This document shows positions 24,642-34,565 of a stretch of DNA of 64,000 nucleotides, piece after piece. Below the pieces are notes generated by a model that was not told where the DNA came from, ran no database searches, and was given only the letters and a program-made list of their open reading frames with translations. This DNA comes from Candidatus Saccharimonadota bacterium (GTDB lineage Bacteria; Patescibacteriota; Saccharimonadia; Saccharimonadales; UBA4665). The position numbers were made by a program, and so were the translations under genes. Position 1 is the first letter of the stretch; every line of letters starts with the position of its first letter. The stretch spans positions 19,437 to 83,436 of the forward strand of contig PLTT01000002.1 of assembly GCA_003164595.1 (NCBI GenBank), written 5' to 3'.

Positions 24642-25730
24642 TTAGTTATATTTCGAATTAAGATCTAGGTATGCACTTATAAACTCATCCAGCCCACCAT
24701 TCAGCACGGCTTCGGGGTCATTTGATTCATGCTTGGTACGAAGATCTTTGACCTGTTTATAGGGGTGAAGCACATAACTGCGAATTTGGTTGCCCCACTC
24801 AGCTGACTGATTAGGCCCTTTTAGTTCAGATATCTTTTCTCGATGCTGGTCAATCTGAAGCTGGATTAAGCGTGAACGTAATATTGTCATTGCCGTTTCC
24901 CTGTTTTGAAGTTGCGAGCGTTCATTTTGTATAGCTACGGCCATGCCAGTAGGAATATGGGTGATTCGTACCGCAGAGTCAGTAGTATTAACACTTTGGC
25001 CGCCGTGACCACCGCTTCGATAAACGTCAATCCGTAAATCTTTATCATCTATGTCTAGCTCTTCAGGACTGTCAACCTTAGGGAGTACGTCTACTTTAGC
25101 GAAACTAGTCTCGCGCGAACCTGCCGAATTAAAAGGGCTTAGTCGAACAAGCCTATGAACCCCGTGTTCACTCTTAAGTTTACCGTAAGCAAAGGGACCA
25201 CTGACCTCAAAAGTAACATTTTTTAGTCCAGCCTCATCACCAGGGGCCTCATCAATAGTCTTAATGTTAAAATCATTTTTTTCAGCCCAGCGTACGTACA
25301 TTCTGAACAACATTTGTGTCCAGTCTTGGGCATCTGTCCCTCCTGCCCCAGCATATATACTTAATATGGCATCGTGGTCATCATAAGGACCATTCAGCTT
25401 TAGATCCTCTTTTAACAGATTGTATAGTGAACTTGCCTCGTCTATCTGTTTTACGAGGTCACCGGACAACGCCTCATCGTTCATGCTACTCAGTTCGAGA
25501 ATATCATTAAGACTTACTTCGAGCTTCTGCCATGGTTCAATTTGTTTGGCCAGTTTAGCCTGTTGCTTTAGCTTTTCCTGAGCTAGAAGATTATCCTTCC
25601 AAAAGTCTGATTTTAATGTCTCATCATCGATTTTTGTTTTTTGCTCAATCAGGCCATCAAGATCTATGATCTTAATCGATTTTAATACTTCCTTTTGTAG
25701 ATCGTGCGCTTTTTTATTGATATCATCCAT
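24642..25730 (-). CDS. prfB: Peptide chain release factor 2
   Basis: Releases peptides at UGA and UAA. The 362 aa protein has the RF2 tripeptide SPF (RLSPFNSAGSR), which reads UGA, and the catalytic GGQ in [17 protein letters not shown]. The gene is one continuous frame: the programmed +1 frameshift with in-frame UGA near codon 25, common in other bacteria, is absent. Together with prfA at 53984 it shows that UGA is a stop codon in this organism. Confidence 0.95.
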   Translation of the reverse strand: MDDINKKAHDLQKEVLKSIKIIDLDGLIEQKTKIDDETLKSDFWKDNLLAQEKLKQQAKLAKQIEPWQKLEVSLNDILELSSMNDEALSGDLVKQIDEASSLYNLLKEDLKLNGPYDDHDAILSIYAGAGGTDAQDWTQMLFRMYVRWAEKNDFNIKTIDEAPGDEAGLKNVTFEVSGPFAYGKLKSEHGVHRLVRLSPFNSAGSRETSFAKVDVLPKVDSPEELDIDDKDLRIDVYRSGGHGGQSVNTTDSAVRITHIPTGMAVAIQNERSQLQNRETAMTILRSRLIQLQIDQHREKISELKGPNQSAEWGNQIRSYVLHPYKQVKDLRTKHESNDPEAVLNGGLDEFISAYLDLNSKYN

Positions 25731-25740
25731 GATCGCCTAT

Positions 25741-27057
25741 CTACTTCGCCGTTATTTTGGTAATGTCATTATCCCAAAGCGGAAGAATACGTTCCTGTAG
25801 CTCTCTCACAAAATCTATACCACAATTGCCAAGTACTCCGAAGCCCCAAACTCGATCCTCGAACATCGACTGAGCAACCTCAACCATGGCCTGCCTGGTA
25901 ACTGCTTTGATCCTTTGTGGAATTTGATAATAATCTTCTATCACGTCGTCAAAGAAATATCGACCGGCGTAGCCACTCGTTACGCCCCCAACCGTCTGGG
26001 CTCCTCTTTGAAACCTACCTAATGCATAGGCCTTGGCTGCTTCTATATCTTTATCTGCCAATTTACCTGCAAAGACCTTATAAAGTTCATCTACAATAAT
26101 ATCAAATAGCGCTGAAGCATTTGAAGGCATAACTTGAGCTCCAAATGACCAATTACTTGCTTCACGAAGCTGACTATAGCCAGAATTCATCCCATACACC
26201 AATCCCCTTTCTCGGGCAGTTCCGAGAATTTTTGAATATAGCGTTTCTGTCAGCATAATGTTGAGCAAATCAAGGGCATCCGTTTCGCTATCATTCATTT
26301 TATGGCGCCTGAAAGTATCAATGTAAAAATACAGGTTGTCGACGCTGCGATTCCGGATATATAGTGGCTCAGGCATGGCATGCGGTTGTTCATTGGGCAG
26401 AATTCGTCGACCTCTGCCCTGGGGTAAATCGATGTCTTGTAAATATTTTTCTATTAATTCAAGGCGCCCGGGCGTAAGATTACCGCCAATAATAAAACGC
26501 ATATTGCTAGTTGTGTGAGTTCGACGGTAGTGAGCCTTAACGTCTTCAAGCTCGACGTTACGCATTAATTTAAGACGTTCCTTATCTGTTCTAGCCTCTA
26601 GTCCATAATATTCTCGAAGAGCCAAATTGAGGTGTCGGAATTGACTATTTGACCTGGTATTCAATTCTTCCCGCACGTTACCAAACTCGGCTTTAAATTC
26701 TTCTTCTAAGAATAGTGGTTTGGTGACAGCAACTAGCAGTAGACTTAAAATTCTTTCCCACTCAAAGTCAGCACATTCGGCTTCATAAATTATGTCATAA
26801 ACATCAGTAGACGCATTGTTATATGCGCCATTTTTTTCAAACTCTGCCTGAAAATCGCGCCCTTTGGAAATTAGTTTATTACCACCTACTAGAAGTATGT
26901 GTTCCAACAGATGAGGAGTTTCCCATTTAGTCGGGTCAACTAAATATTCCCCAGCACGAAAATTAATATCGAAGGTCATCACGCTAGCCTCCGGAACATG
27001 AACGAGTAGCCCCTTGGCGCCATTAGATAATGCTATCTCCGTAACAGTGTGCTTCAT
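25741..27057 (-). CDS. M16-family zinc metallopeptidase
   Basis: A 438 aa protein with the inverted zinc motif HxxEH at residues 49-53 (PHLLEHILL) and a distal Glu in VREELNTRSN, as in PqqL/insulinase-type peptidases. The second, inactive-type half (about 200-438) includes RGLVYGMNSGYSQLREASNWSF-type sequence with the usual RGLVY hallmark. No signal peptide is seen, so it is probably cytoplasmic, clearing short peptides. It lies between secA and prfB. Confidence 0.87.
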   Translation of the reverse strand: MKHTVTEIALSNGAKGLLVHVPEASVMTFDINFRAGEYLVDPTKWETPHLLEHILLVGGNKLISKGRDFQAEFEKNGAYNNASTDVYDIIYEAECADFEWERILSLLLVAVTKPLFLEEEFKAEFGNVREELNTRSNSQFRHLNLALREYYGLEARTDKERLKLMRNVELEDVKAHYRRTHTTSNMRFIIGGNLTPGRLELIEKYLQDIDLPQGRGRRILPNEQPHAMPEPLYIRNRSVDNLYFYIDTFRRHKMNDSETDALDLLNIMLTETLYSKILGTARERGLVYGMNSGYSQLREASNWSFGAQVMPSNASALFDIIVDELYKVFAGKLADKDIEAAKAYALGRFQRGAQTVGGVTSGYAGRYFFDDVIEDYYQIPQRIKAVTRQAMVEVAQSMFEDRVWGFGVLGNCGIDFVRELQERILPLWDNDITKITAK

Positions 27058-27089
27058 CTAGGCTATTCTTTGGTTCTTCACTACCATAT

Positions 27090-29711
27090 TTACTTACGCT
27101 TACGAGCTTTTGCTTTGCGCTGTCTCTCGGCTTTGTGCGCTTTCTTCCGACTGTTTTCCTTCTTTTTGGCTATGATCGCGGCCGAACTATCTGAAACTGA
27201 GGTGGACTTTTTAAAGTCCGATTCTTCAAATTCTTCTTGGTTATCAACTATTTGACCGGCGTTACTAACCGACTGCCTAGCGGCGATAGTTAATTCAGTC
27301 TCGATTGGTCGCTGCAAATCTGTTTCAGTCGAAGGTTCAGCATGCAATAGTACTCGAACAATGTCATGCCTGAGTGTAGACTGCATCTCTTCAAACAGCA
27401 TTTGTCCTTGACGACGATATTCCACTAACGGATCTCGCTGGCCAACACTCATCCAGTGAATGCCGTTCCGTAAATGATCCATATTCTCCAGGTGCTGCAT
27501 CCATAAATTGTCGAGCACTTGCAGGTATACGTCTCTCTCAACTTTCCTCATTACCTCTGCGTCAAAGGCTAATTCTCTGGTCTCGTACAATTCTCTGGCT
27601 TCTGTTAATAGTACGTCTTTAAACTTATCGGCACTGCTATCAAGCAACCGGTCAATGGTCGCCTCGTCAAACGGGAAGATATCTCGAAGTATATCCTCAA
27701 AATCACTATCCGCAACCAGTGAAGATCCTGCCAAAGCACCAACTTCTTCATCAATAAATATCTGGATGCGCTTACTGACATCAATCGCTTCCAAAATTTC
27801 ACGACGCATAATATATGTTGCCTTACGGTGTCGATTCATCACATTGTCATACTGGACAACGTTCTTGCGTTGATCAAAATGGAAACCTTCAACTTTTTTC
27901 TGGGCGCCTTCTAGGCTTTTAGATATCAACCTATTCTCGATTGGCGTATCATCATCAACTTTCAGCTTCTCCATTAGCCCCGCAATTCTCTCGCCGCCGA
28001 AAATGCGCATCAGGTCATCTTCGGTACTAACAAAGAATTGCGTTACACCAGGGTCACCCTGTCTTCCTGCACGGCCACGGAGCTGATTATCGATTCGGCG
28101 TGATTCATGGCGCTCACTTCCAAGTACAAATAACCCACCAAGATCAGTAATTCCTTTACCAAGCACAATATCAGTACCACGACCGGCAATATTAGTCGCC
28201 AGTGTCACAGCGCCCTTGTTACCAGCTTCAGCGACAATTTTCGCCTCGCGCTCATTGTTCTTTGCGTTGAGCACCTGGTGCGGTATGCCGGACTTAGTTA
28301 ACAAATGACTTAGAACCTCATTTTTCTCAATTGACACTGTTCCTATTAGAACTGGCTGACCTTTGGTGTGAAGCATTTTAACTTCCTGAATTATGGCTTT
28401 GAACTTACCCATTTCGGTTTTATAAATTCGGTCAGGGCGATCCATTCTAACAATGTGTCGATTCGAAGGTATTTCAACGACATCCAGTTTATATATCTGG
28501 TGAAACTCTTCGGCTTCTGTTAGCGCAGTTCCAGTCATGCCGCCTAACTTGTCATAAAGTCGGAAGTAATTCTGGAATGAAATGGTTGCCAGCGTCATGG
28601 ACTCCTGCTGTACTTCTACGCCCTCTTTAGCCTCTATTGCCTGGTGCAATCCCTCGTTGTATCTACGTCCAGCCAACAAACGGCCAGTAAATTCATCGAC
28701 TATTACTATTTCACCATCCTTGGTTACTACATAATCCTTGTCCTTTTTGAAAAGCGTCTGAGCTCTCAAGGCTTGTTCCAAGTGATAAATGTTCCTAATA
28801 TTCTGAGTATCATATAAGTTATCTAAATCGAGTATCTTCTCAATTTTTTCAACGCCGGAATCTGTTAAAATGACTGTTTTTCGTTTCTCGTCAGTCTCAT
28901 AGTCAGCCGCAACAAGCTGCCTAACTATTTTTGAAAATTGGGCATATGCATTGCCGGTGCTAACAGAAGGCGCAGATATAATTAACGGCGTACGGGCTTC
29001 ATCAATTAATATTGAATCGACTTCATCCACGATGGCATAGTGCAACTTCCGCTGGCGTAGTTGATCGATTTCTCTAACCATGTTGTCACGTAAGTAATCA
29101 AAACCAAATTCATTGTTAGTTCCATAAGTAATGTCAGCAGCATACGCTTCTTGTCTAGTACACGGTTTAAGGTGTTGGAAACGTTCATCATCGTGCTTGG
29201 TGTTTACGAATTCGTAGTCATAGAGAAATGACTGTTCGGCAATAATTACTCCGACACTCAAACCCATGAATGCATAAATCTGGCCCATCCAACCGCCATC
29301 ACGTTGTGCCAAATATTCGTTAACCGTAACTACGTGAACACCTTTGCCTGTTAAGGCATTTAAATACACCGGAAGAGTTGCTACAAGAGTTTTTCCTTCA
29401 CCGGTCTTCATTTCCGCAACATTACCCTCGTGAAGAACCATGCCACCAATAAGCTGAACATCAAAATGCCTTTGCCCCAATGTCCGCGTAGCAGATTCTC
29501 GAACAACCGCAAAAGCATCAGGTAGAATTTGATCTACTGATTCCTTGACTAATCTTTCCTTCAAAACCGTCGTTTGCTCCTGCAGCTGACTATCTGTCAT
29601 CTCCTGATATTTCGACGCCAAGGCATTAACGTCCTTAACCCGTTTACGGAGCCGTTTTATGGTTTTGGCTTGGGGATCACCTAATAATTTCTTGAAATTG
29701 ATTTTTGCCAC
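27090..29711 (-). CDS. secA: Preprotein translocase ATPase SecA
   Basis: Motor of the Sec pathway, 873 aa. Visible motifs are Walker A EMKTGEGKTLVATLP, Walker B YAIVDEVDSILIDEART, TISFQNYFRLYDKLGGMTGTA and NIAGRGTDIVLG. The C-terminus is a Lys/Arg-rich tail without the Cys-rich zinc domain used for SecB and lipid binding. The start is GTG at 29711 with AAAGGGAG upstream. It would export the large surface proteins encoded further right. Confidence 0.96.
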   Translation of the reverse strand: MAKINFKKLLGDPQAKTIKRLRKRVKDVNALASKYQEMTDSQLQEQTTVLKERLVKESVDQILPDAFAVVRESATRTLGQRHFDVQLIGGMVLHEGNVAEMKTGEGKTLVATLPVYLNALTGKGVHVVTVNEYLAQRDGGWMGQIYAFMGLSVGVIIAEQSFLYDYEFVNTKHDDERFQHLKPCTRQEAYAADITYGTNNEFGFDYLRDNMVREIDQLRQRKLHYAIVDEVDSILIDEARTPLIISAPSVSTGNAYAQFSKIVRQLVAADYETDEKRKTVILTDSGVEKIEKILDLDNLYDTQNIRNIYHLEQALRAQTLFKKDKDYVVTKDGEIVIVDEFTGRLLAGRRYNEGLHQAIEAKEGVEVQQESMTLATISFQNYFRLYDKLGGMTGTALTEAEEFHQIYKLDVVEIPSNRHIVRMDRPDRIYKTEMGKFKAIIQEVKMLHTKGQPVLIGTVSIEKNEVLSHLLTKSGIPHQVLNAKNNEREAKIVAEAGNKGAVTLATNIAGRGTDIVLGKGITDLGGLFVLGSERHESRRIDNQLRGRAGRQGDPGVTQFFVSTEDDLMRIFGGERIAGLMEKLKVDDDTPIENRLISKSLEGAQKKVEGFHFDQRKNVVQYDNVMNRHRKATYIMRREILEAIDVSKRIQIFIDEEVGALAGSSLVADSDFEDILRDIFPFDEATIDRLLDSSADKFKDVLLTEARELYETRELAFDAEVMRKVERDVYLQVLDNLWMQHLENMDHLRNGIHWMSVGQRDPLVEYRRQGQMLFEEMQSTLRHDIVRVLLHAEPSTETDLQRPIETELTIAARQSVSNAGQIVDNQEEFEESDFKKSTSVSDSSAAIIAKKKENSRKKAHKAERQRKAKARKRK

Positions 29712-29795
29712 TGGCCTATAAACTCCCTTTGAGTCTTGACTTTATTTGTTACCATTATACCCGCTTTTGGCTGAAATTTGAACTGTTTTCGTTGT

Positions 29796-30152
29796 TCAAT
29801 CTTTGTGAAAGCGAGCAAAAACTCGGCGATGAAATTTTGGATTGGTGTGTAAGTCCTTGTACTTCCTAAGTTGATACTTCAACTTAGTCTCAACGATATC
29901 TATAGCCGCATACATATTCAGGGCTGATTCGCTTGAAGTTATGGTCTCATGAGGCAATCGCAATATCACCTCACATAGTGAATGCTTTTTATCCTTGGTA
30001 TTACTATCTTTAAGTTTAACTTCAACATGTAAACTATCGCGTATGCCCCTTGAAACAAAACGATCTAAGCCACCGACTTTCTTGCGCGCGTATTTCTCGA
30101 TATCTTTATCGGTCGGCGTGTGCAAATTAGCAATTTCTAGACGTTCTATCAT
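29796..30152 (-). CDS. hpf: Ribosome hibernation factor, short HPF/RaiA (YfiA) type
   Basis: A 118 aa protein with the beta-alpha-beta-beta-beta-alpha fold of the family: IERLEIANLHTPTDKDIEKYA, SLHVEVKLKDSN, AAIDIVETKLKYQLRKYKD. It blocks the decoding channel of idle ribosomes. The C-terminal dimerisation domain of long HPF is absent. It has a textbook ribosome site, AGGAGGTAGC directly before the ATG. Confidence 0.88.
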   Translation of the reverse strand: MIERLEIANLHTPTDKDIEKYARKKVGGLDRFVSRGIRDSLHVEVKLKDSNTKDKKHSLCEVILRLPHETITSSESALNMYAAIDIVETKLKYQLRKYKDLHTNPKFHRRVFARFHKD

Positions 30153-30164
30153 GCTACCTCCTAT

Positions 30165-31463
30165 TTATATTTCTGTTTTACCTGCCAAATATGGCCTGAG
30201 CGGTTCTGGAATAATTACATGTCCATCGTGTGTTTGATAGTTTTCCATTATTGCTGCAAGCAATCTAGAAAATGCAAAGGCTGTAGCGTCATTAGTGTGA
30301 ACGAACTCTATGGAGTCATCCTTCCGTCGCAGGCGTGTCTTAAGTGACCTTGCTTGGTAGTCGGTCATATAATCAGCCGTGTGTGTCTCCCGATACTTTC
30401 CCTGTCCAGGAAACCAAACTTCAATGTCTATACCACGAGCATTTGGCTTGCCGATATCTGCAGTACATTTTTGTAAAAATTGATATGGTAAGCCGAGAGC
30501 CGCAACAAGATGCTCCTCGACGGCAATTAAAAGCTTGTGCTCATCAAGACCAGTCTCTGGAGTGCTAAAAACTTCCATTTCCAACTTATCAAACTGGTGC
30601 AGACGAATTGTCCCTTCGGTATCTTTACCGTATGTTCCCGCTTCTCGGCGAAAGGATGTCGCATAACCAATGTATCTTATCGGCAGCTCAGATTCTGGGA
30701 TGATCTCGTCCATATACATATTACACAGACTATGCTCAGCGCTAGCATTTAACCATAGTTCATCATCGGCAAGTTTGTAAGTGGTTTCCTCGGCATTAAG
30801 ACGTGTAGTTGCCTCATAAGCCTTGGTATTCACTAAAGCCGGTGGTAGAACGGGGATAAACGGTTTAGCCACTAAATCTAATTCGTTTTCTTGAATAAGT
30901 TTCTCAATAAAGCGCTCATCCGTAAGTTTTTCCATTGTCCACTGGATAATAGCAAACTGCAACTGCACTATGGCACCCTTCAGATACACGAATCGGCTAC
31001 CCGCTACCTTGGCAGCTCTAGGCTTATCGATAAGATCGTCAGCTATCTCAAGTTCCCAATGGTTTTTGGGCACGAAATCATATTCTTTTGGCTCGCCTAT
31101 CTGTTTAGTTACCTTATTCTCGGCTTCAGTAGACCCAATAGGCACATCGTCTAGGGGCATATTGGGAATAGACTTCAGTAGAGAAAAGTATTTATCATCC
31201 AGTGACTTGAGCTGGGTTTCAACAGCCACTAAATCCTGCTTGTATGTCTTGCCGAGCTGAATATTTTCGAGGGATGGGCTCTGGCCTTTAGCGTCACTTG
31301 CTAGCTCATTGCGTTTTTGTCGCAGAGCTTCAACTTCTGTCTGCAGCTCCCGCCGAGATGTGTCGACATTTAAGAGTTCATCAACTTCGACATCGTAACC
31401 TTTTTGTTTAGATTTCTCAATTACAACTTTGGGATTATCACGGATAAACTGAATATCTAACAT
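30165..31463 (-). CDS. serS: Seryl-tRNA synthetase
   Basis: A 432 aa class II synthetase. The N-terminal coiled-coil arm (about 30-105) begins after LDIQFIRDNPKVVIEKSKQKG. The catalytic core includes YIGYATSFRREAGTYGKDT (motif 2) and FAFSRLLAAIMENYQ (motif 3). TATAAT (31470-31475) ends 6 nt before the ATG, inside the last codons of the upstream nuclease gene, suggesting a leaderless internal start. Confidence 0.96.
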   Translation of the reverse strand: MLDIQFIRDNPKVVIEKSKQKGYDVEVDELLNVDTSRRELQTEVEALRQKRNELASDAKGQSPSLENIQLGKTYKQDLVAVETQLKSLDDKYFSLLKSIPNMPLDDVPIGSTEAENKVTKQIGEPKEYDFVPKNHWELEIADDLIDKPRAAKVAGSRFVYLKGAIVQLQFAIIQWTMEKLTDERFIEKLIQENELDLVAKPFIPVLPPALVNTKAYEATTRLNAEETTYKLADDELWLNASAEHSLCNMYMDEIIPESELPIRYIGYATSFRREAGTYGKDTEGTIRLHQFDKLEMEVFSTPETGLDEHKLLIAVEEHLVAALGLPYQFLQKCTADIGKPNARGIDIEVWFPGQGKYRETHTADYMTDYQARSLKTRLRRKDDSIEFVHTNDATAFAFSRLLAAIMENYQTHDGHVIIPEPLRPYLAGKTEI

Positions 31464-31469
31464 AATCCT

Positions 31470-31475
31470 ATTATA
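31470..31475 (-). promoter_or_regulatory. -10 hexamer of serS
   Basis: TATAAT on the minus strand, 6 nt before the serS ATG at 31463, lying over the stop codon region of the preceding gene. Confidence 0.5.
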
Positions 31476-32274
31476 CCGTAGCCTTGCCAGCTTTTATTGA
31501 CCTTGGTTTCAAAGCAGCTAGCGTAAGTTCAGTCCTCTTCTTGGCATAAATACAAAATTCACAATCACCTCCCATAGCAGCCATCCCGACAGCTGGCATA
31601 GTTTCACTATCCATGACAGCTTTCATTTTCTCAAGAGTCGGCTCAATCCAACTATCATCACCGATGTAAGGAATGAGTTTCGTCGTAAACTCCAATTTAT
31701 CATGAAATCCGTCGACATCTAGCCGGGCGTTGGTATATACAAAATACCCTGTGTCGCTAACAACAAAACCATTTTGCCTAAGCAGCCACTGATAAACCTC
31801 TAGTTGTCGTTTGTAGCTGATTTGCCAATCACTGTTGATGTCGACTTCCTTATTCTTAGACGTAGCTTTATAGTCAACAACTATCAACTCACCCTCCTCA
31901 CCTTCCCAAACATCATCTACGGCTCCAAATATCTCGAGATTTGTCGCTTCATGAAGCGCCCTAACGCCGGTAAAGTTGTAGCGCCATTTATCCAAGTCAG
32001 CGTGCTGATATGGTACTGCTTTAACTTTGTTAGCCAACATTATCGGGTGTGGAGTTCCTGCCTCACGATGCCTGTCAAATTCTTTTTTGAATAATTCATC
32101 AATCGTCTTATTGATATTAAAAGGCGGGCCAGAAGGCCGTGTAATTTTTAGCCGAGCATCGAGCCAGAAGCATCTTTGGCACTGCATGAACAATTCAATT
32201 TTTGATCTTGAAAGGCTATAAGGCGACTCCTGGCTAGGACTATAGGGCTTTGAACGCTGTCTGTAATTTGCCAT
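31471..32274 (-). CDS. PD-(D/E)XK nuclease family protein with probable Fe-S cluster (Cas4/AddB-like)
   Basis: A 267 aa protein. LSRSKIELFMQCQRCFWLDARL at the N-terminus, GAVDDVWEGEEGELIVVDYKATS in the centre (the metal-binding Asp and the D-x-K) and a C-terminal DCEFCIYAKKR follow the plan of Cas4-like exonucleases, where four cysteines bind a 4Fe-4S cluster. No cas genes or repeats are near, so a DNA repair role is more likely than spacer acquisition. TATAAT ends 8 nt before its ATG. Confidence 0.8.
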   Translation of the reverse strand: MANYRQRSKPYSPSQESPYSLSRSKIELFMQCQRCFWLDARLKITRPSGPPFNINKTIDELFKKEFDRHREAGTPHPIMLANKVKAVPYQHADLDKWRYNFTGVRALHEATNLEIFGAVDDVWEGEEGELIVVDYKATSKNKEVDINSDWQISYKRQLEVYQWLLRQNGFVVSDTGYFVYTNARLDVDGFHDKLEFTTKLIPYIGDDSWIEPTLEKMKAVMDSETMPAVGMAAMGGDCEFCIYAKKRTELTLAALKPRSIKAGKATV

Positions 32275-32275
32275 G

Positions 32276-32911
32276 TCAGCGTATTATACTAGAATCATTT
32301 AAGATAGTCATAATGTCAGCCGGCTTTTCAGCTAAAGCCGTGGGGCGGTCAACAGCCAGTACTTCCCTGTCAGTAAAACCCCAAGTAACGGCTATGCTCC
32401 TTAAATCAGTGGCGGTTGCGGCGACAATATCTCTTGTCTCGTCACCGACATACCAGGTCTCCCTTGGAACGAGGCTGTTTTTCTTTATAACCTTACGCAA
32501 AGATTTGTCTTTGCCGAATAGGCTGACGTTACCTTCTATGTCTACAAACAATTCCCCGAGTCTGTGTTTCTTTAAGAATTTATTAACATTGTGGGGACTG
32601 TTGGAACTAACTATAAACAAGTTATGCCCCTCTGCATGGAGCTCTTGAATGGTTTTTGGCATCCCATCGAATATTTTTATTTCATTCATTCTGCTTCGCA
32701 TCATAAAGCGTCCACGCAACAGTAGTAACGGCAGTTGCCATGTACGAACATTCAAGCTCTTAATTATTTGCCCTGTCGGCTGTTTTCGGAGTTCACGGAT
32801 TTTTGACTCATTAATTCCATCGTTACCATGGGTCAATTTCTTAATAATAGAAATAATTACCTCGAAACTATCCGCAATCGTGCCGTCAAAATCGAATATT
32901 ATATTTGCCAT
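32276..32911 (-). CDS. HAD-superfamily hydrolase (phosphoglycolate-phosphatase-like)
   Basis: A 211 aa protein with all HAD motifs: FDFDGTIADSF (nucleophile Asp and acid/base Asp), LFIVSSNSP (Ser, motif II), a lysine near KSLRKVIKKN, and YVGDETRDIVAA (motif IV). The alpha-helical cap is inserted after motif I. Substrate is unknown; the class includes phosphoglycolate and nucleotide phosphatases. A Shine-Dalgarno-like AAGGTGAG lies just before the ATG. Confidence 0.88.
   Translation of the reverse strand: MANIIFDFDGTIADSFEVIISIIKKLTHGNDGINESKIRELRKQPTGQIIKSLNVRTWQLPLLLLRGRFMMRSRMNEIKIFDGMPKTIQELHAEGHNLFIVSSNSPHNVNKFLKKHRLGELFVDIEGNVSLFGKDKSLRKVIKKNSLVPRETWYVGDETRDIVAATATDLRSIAVTWGFTDREVLAVDRPTALAEKPADIMTILNDSSIIR
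32283..32288 (-). promoter_or_regulatory. -10 hexamer of the PD-(D/E)XK nuclease gene
   Basis: TATAAT on the minus strand, 8 nt before the ATG at 32274, inside the end of the HAD gene. Confidence 0.45.
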
Positions 32912-33020
32912 AACTCACCTTAACTTTCTACGATCTTACTCCCCCTAGTCTAGCATAAGCCAAAACAGATATTGCCTATCATTATGTGGTAATTGATACA
33001 ATGCCCAAACCAAAAGATGT

Positions 33021-34529
33021 CTAAAATTTTATGTCTGGGTAAATTGACTTCGTAGTCTCATCTACTTCGTTTCGAAGCTGCGGGAAAGGTACACCTTCCC
33101 TAGCGCTAACGCCTTCAAAGACCCAAAAGACGCGCTCACTATAACCCCAGCCACACGCCGGAGGCATGCCATACTCTAGCATTTCGATAAAATCAATATC
33201 CAGCATCATTGCCTCTTCGTCTCCGCTCTGACGAAGTTGCTGTTGTTCGACGAATCGGCCAAGTTGATCAACCGGATCATTAAGTTCGCTAAAGCCGTTA
33301 CCAAGCTCACTGCCGGCAATTATTGGTTGAAAACGCTGGGTCGAATTTGGATTATCAGCATTTGCTTTTGATAGTGGGCTAATAAATTTTGGTGTATTTA
33401 TAAGCCAAACTGGACCAACAACATCTTTGCGGATGTTTTTCCAAAGCTTATCAATCCCACGAGCCTTGTTGTCGGTCTGCTCGACCTCTATCTTATTTTC
33501 AGATAAAGCTTGTTTGACCTGATCTAAGCTACAGTCGTATACATTAATATTATATCTCTTGGTAATTACCTCGGCATAATCCCACTGATCCCATTCTTTC
33601 TCTAAATCAACATCGAACTCGCCAAGTTTAAATTGCAATGTTCCAAAAGTTTCTTTTAGAACATGTCGATACATCTCGGTCATGAACTTCATACCATCCT
33701 GCCAGTCAGCATAGGCCCAATACCATTCCATAGCCACGTGTTCAGGCAAATGTTCATCAGAAAAATTTTCGTTACGGAAACGTGGACCAATATCAAATAC
33801 TTTCTCGTAACCACCACCTAGCAACCTCTTAAGTGGGAGCTCATGACTAATGCGTAGGAAAAAATCTTGATTAAGAGCATCCATGTGCGTGATGAACGGG
33901 GTGGCATCGGCGCCACCAGTCGTGTGCTCTAGTACGGGAGTATTGATCTCTATAAATCCATGCGTATTAAGAAAATCCCGGGTACTCTGCCAAAACTTAC
34001 TTCGTCTCACGAACCGGTCATAGACATCCCTGTTAACATTTAGGTCTATATAGCGTCGTCGGAATCTTTCCTCTTTATTAGTGAATCCGTCCTGTTTGGT
34101 TGGTAGTGGTCTTAGGCTTTTGGTTAGTAGTCGGAGTTTTTCGACATCCACAGAAATCTCACCAGTTTTAGTTTTAATTACCTGACCGGAAGCTTCGATA
34201 AAATCGCCAGCATCCAAAAGTGGTAGTTGAGTAAACCCGAGCTGGCTATCGCTGGCAAGCATCTCCTGGACCTTATCGGCACTCAAGAATAGCTGTAATT
34301 GGCTGGATGCGTCCTTAATCACGACGAAAGCGATACTGCCAAATTTACGGATGTTAACTATCCGCCCAGCAACCGAAACGGGCTTATTGTTTAACTCTTC
34401 GAAATTATTAACTATATCACCTAGGGCATTCCTCCGGTTTACGTGGGCTGGATACGGATTTATACCAAGCTTCTTGAGCTCGTCTAATTTGCGTAGCCTT
34501 TCATCACGTAATTCTTTTAACGTTGCCAT
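33021..34529 (-). CDS. lysS: Lysyl-tRNA synthetase, class II
   Basis: A 502 aa class IIb enzyme. The N-terminal OB-fold anticodon domain (about 45-155; VAGRIVNIRKFGSIAFVVI) is followed by the catalytic core: FRRRYIDLNVNRDV, FLRISHELPLKRLLGGGYEKVFDIGPRFRNE and the C-terminal GYSERVFWVFEG motif-3 region. Motif 3 reads PACGWGYSERVFW where GxGxGxDRL is usual, so this arginine region has diverged. Confidence 0.93.
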   Translation of the reverse strand: MATLKELRDERLRKLDELKKLGINPYPAHVNRRNALGDIVNNFEELNNKPVSVAGRIVNIRKFGSIAFVVIKDASSQLQLFLSADKVQEMLASDSQLGFTQLPLLDAGDFIEASGQVIKTKTGEISVDVEKLRLLTKSLRPLPTKQDGFTNKEERFRRRYIDLNVNRDVYDRFVRRSKFWQSTRDFLNTHGFIEINTPVLEHTTGGADATPFITHMDALNQDFFLRISHELPLKRLLGGGYEKVFDIGPRFRNENFSDEHLPEHVAMEWYWAYADWQDGMKFMTEMYRHVLKETFGTLQFKLGEFDVDLEKEWDQWDYAEVITKRYNINVYDCSLDQVKQALSENKIEVEQTDNKARGIDKLWKNIRKDVVGPVWLINTPKFISPLSKANADNPNSTQRFQPIIAGSELGNGFSELNDPVDQLGRFVEQQQLRQSGDEEAMMLDIDFIEMLEYGMPPACGWGYSERVFWVFEGVSAREGVPFPQLRNEVDETTKSIYPDIKF

Positions 34530-34565
34530 CTAACTCATTATTGTAGCGGACTTGGCCGACTGTCG

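Noticed and set aside
24642..25730. Programmed frameshift in prfB
   Set aside because: The gene is a single frame from ATG to stop with no internal UGA or slippery CUU-UGA site.
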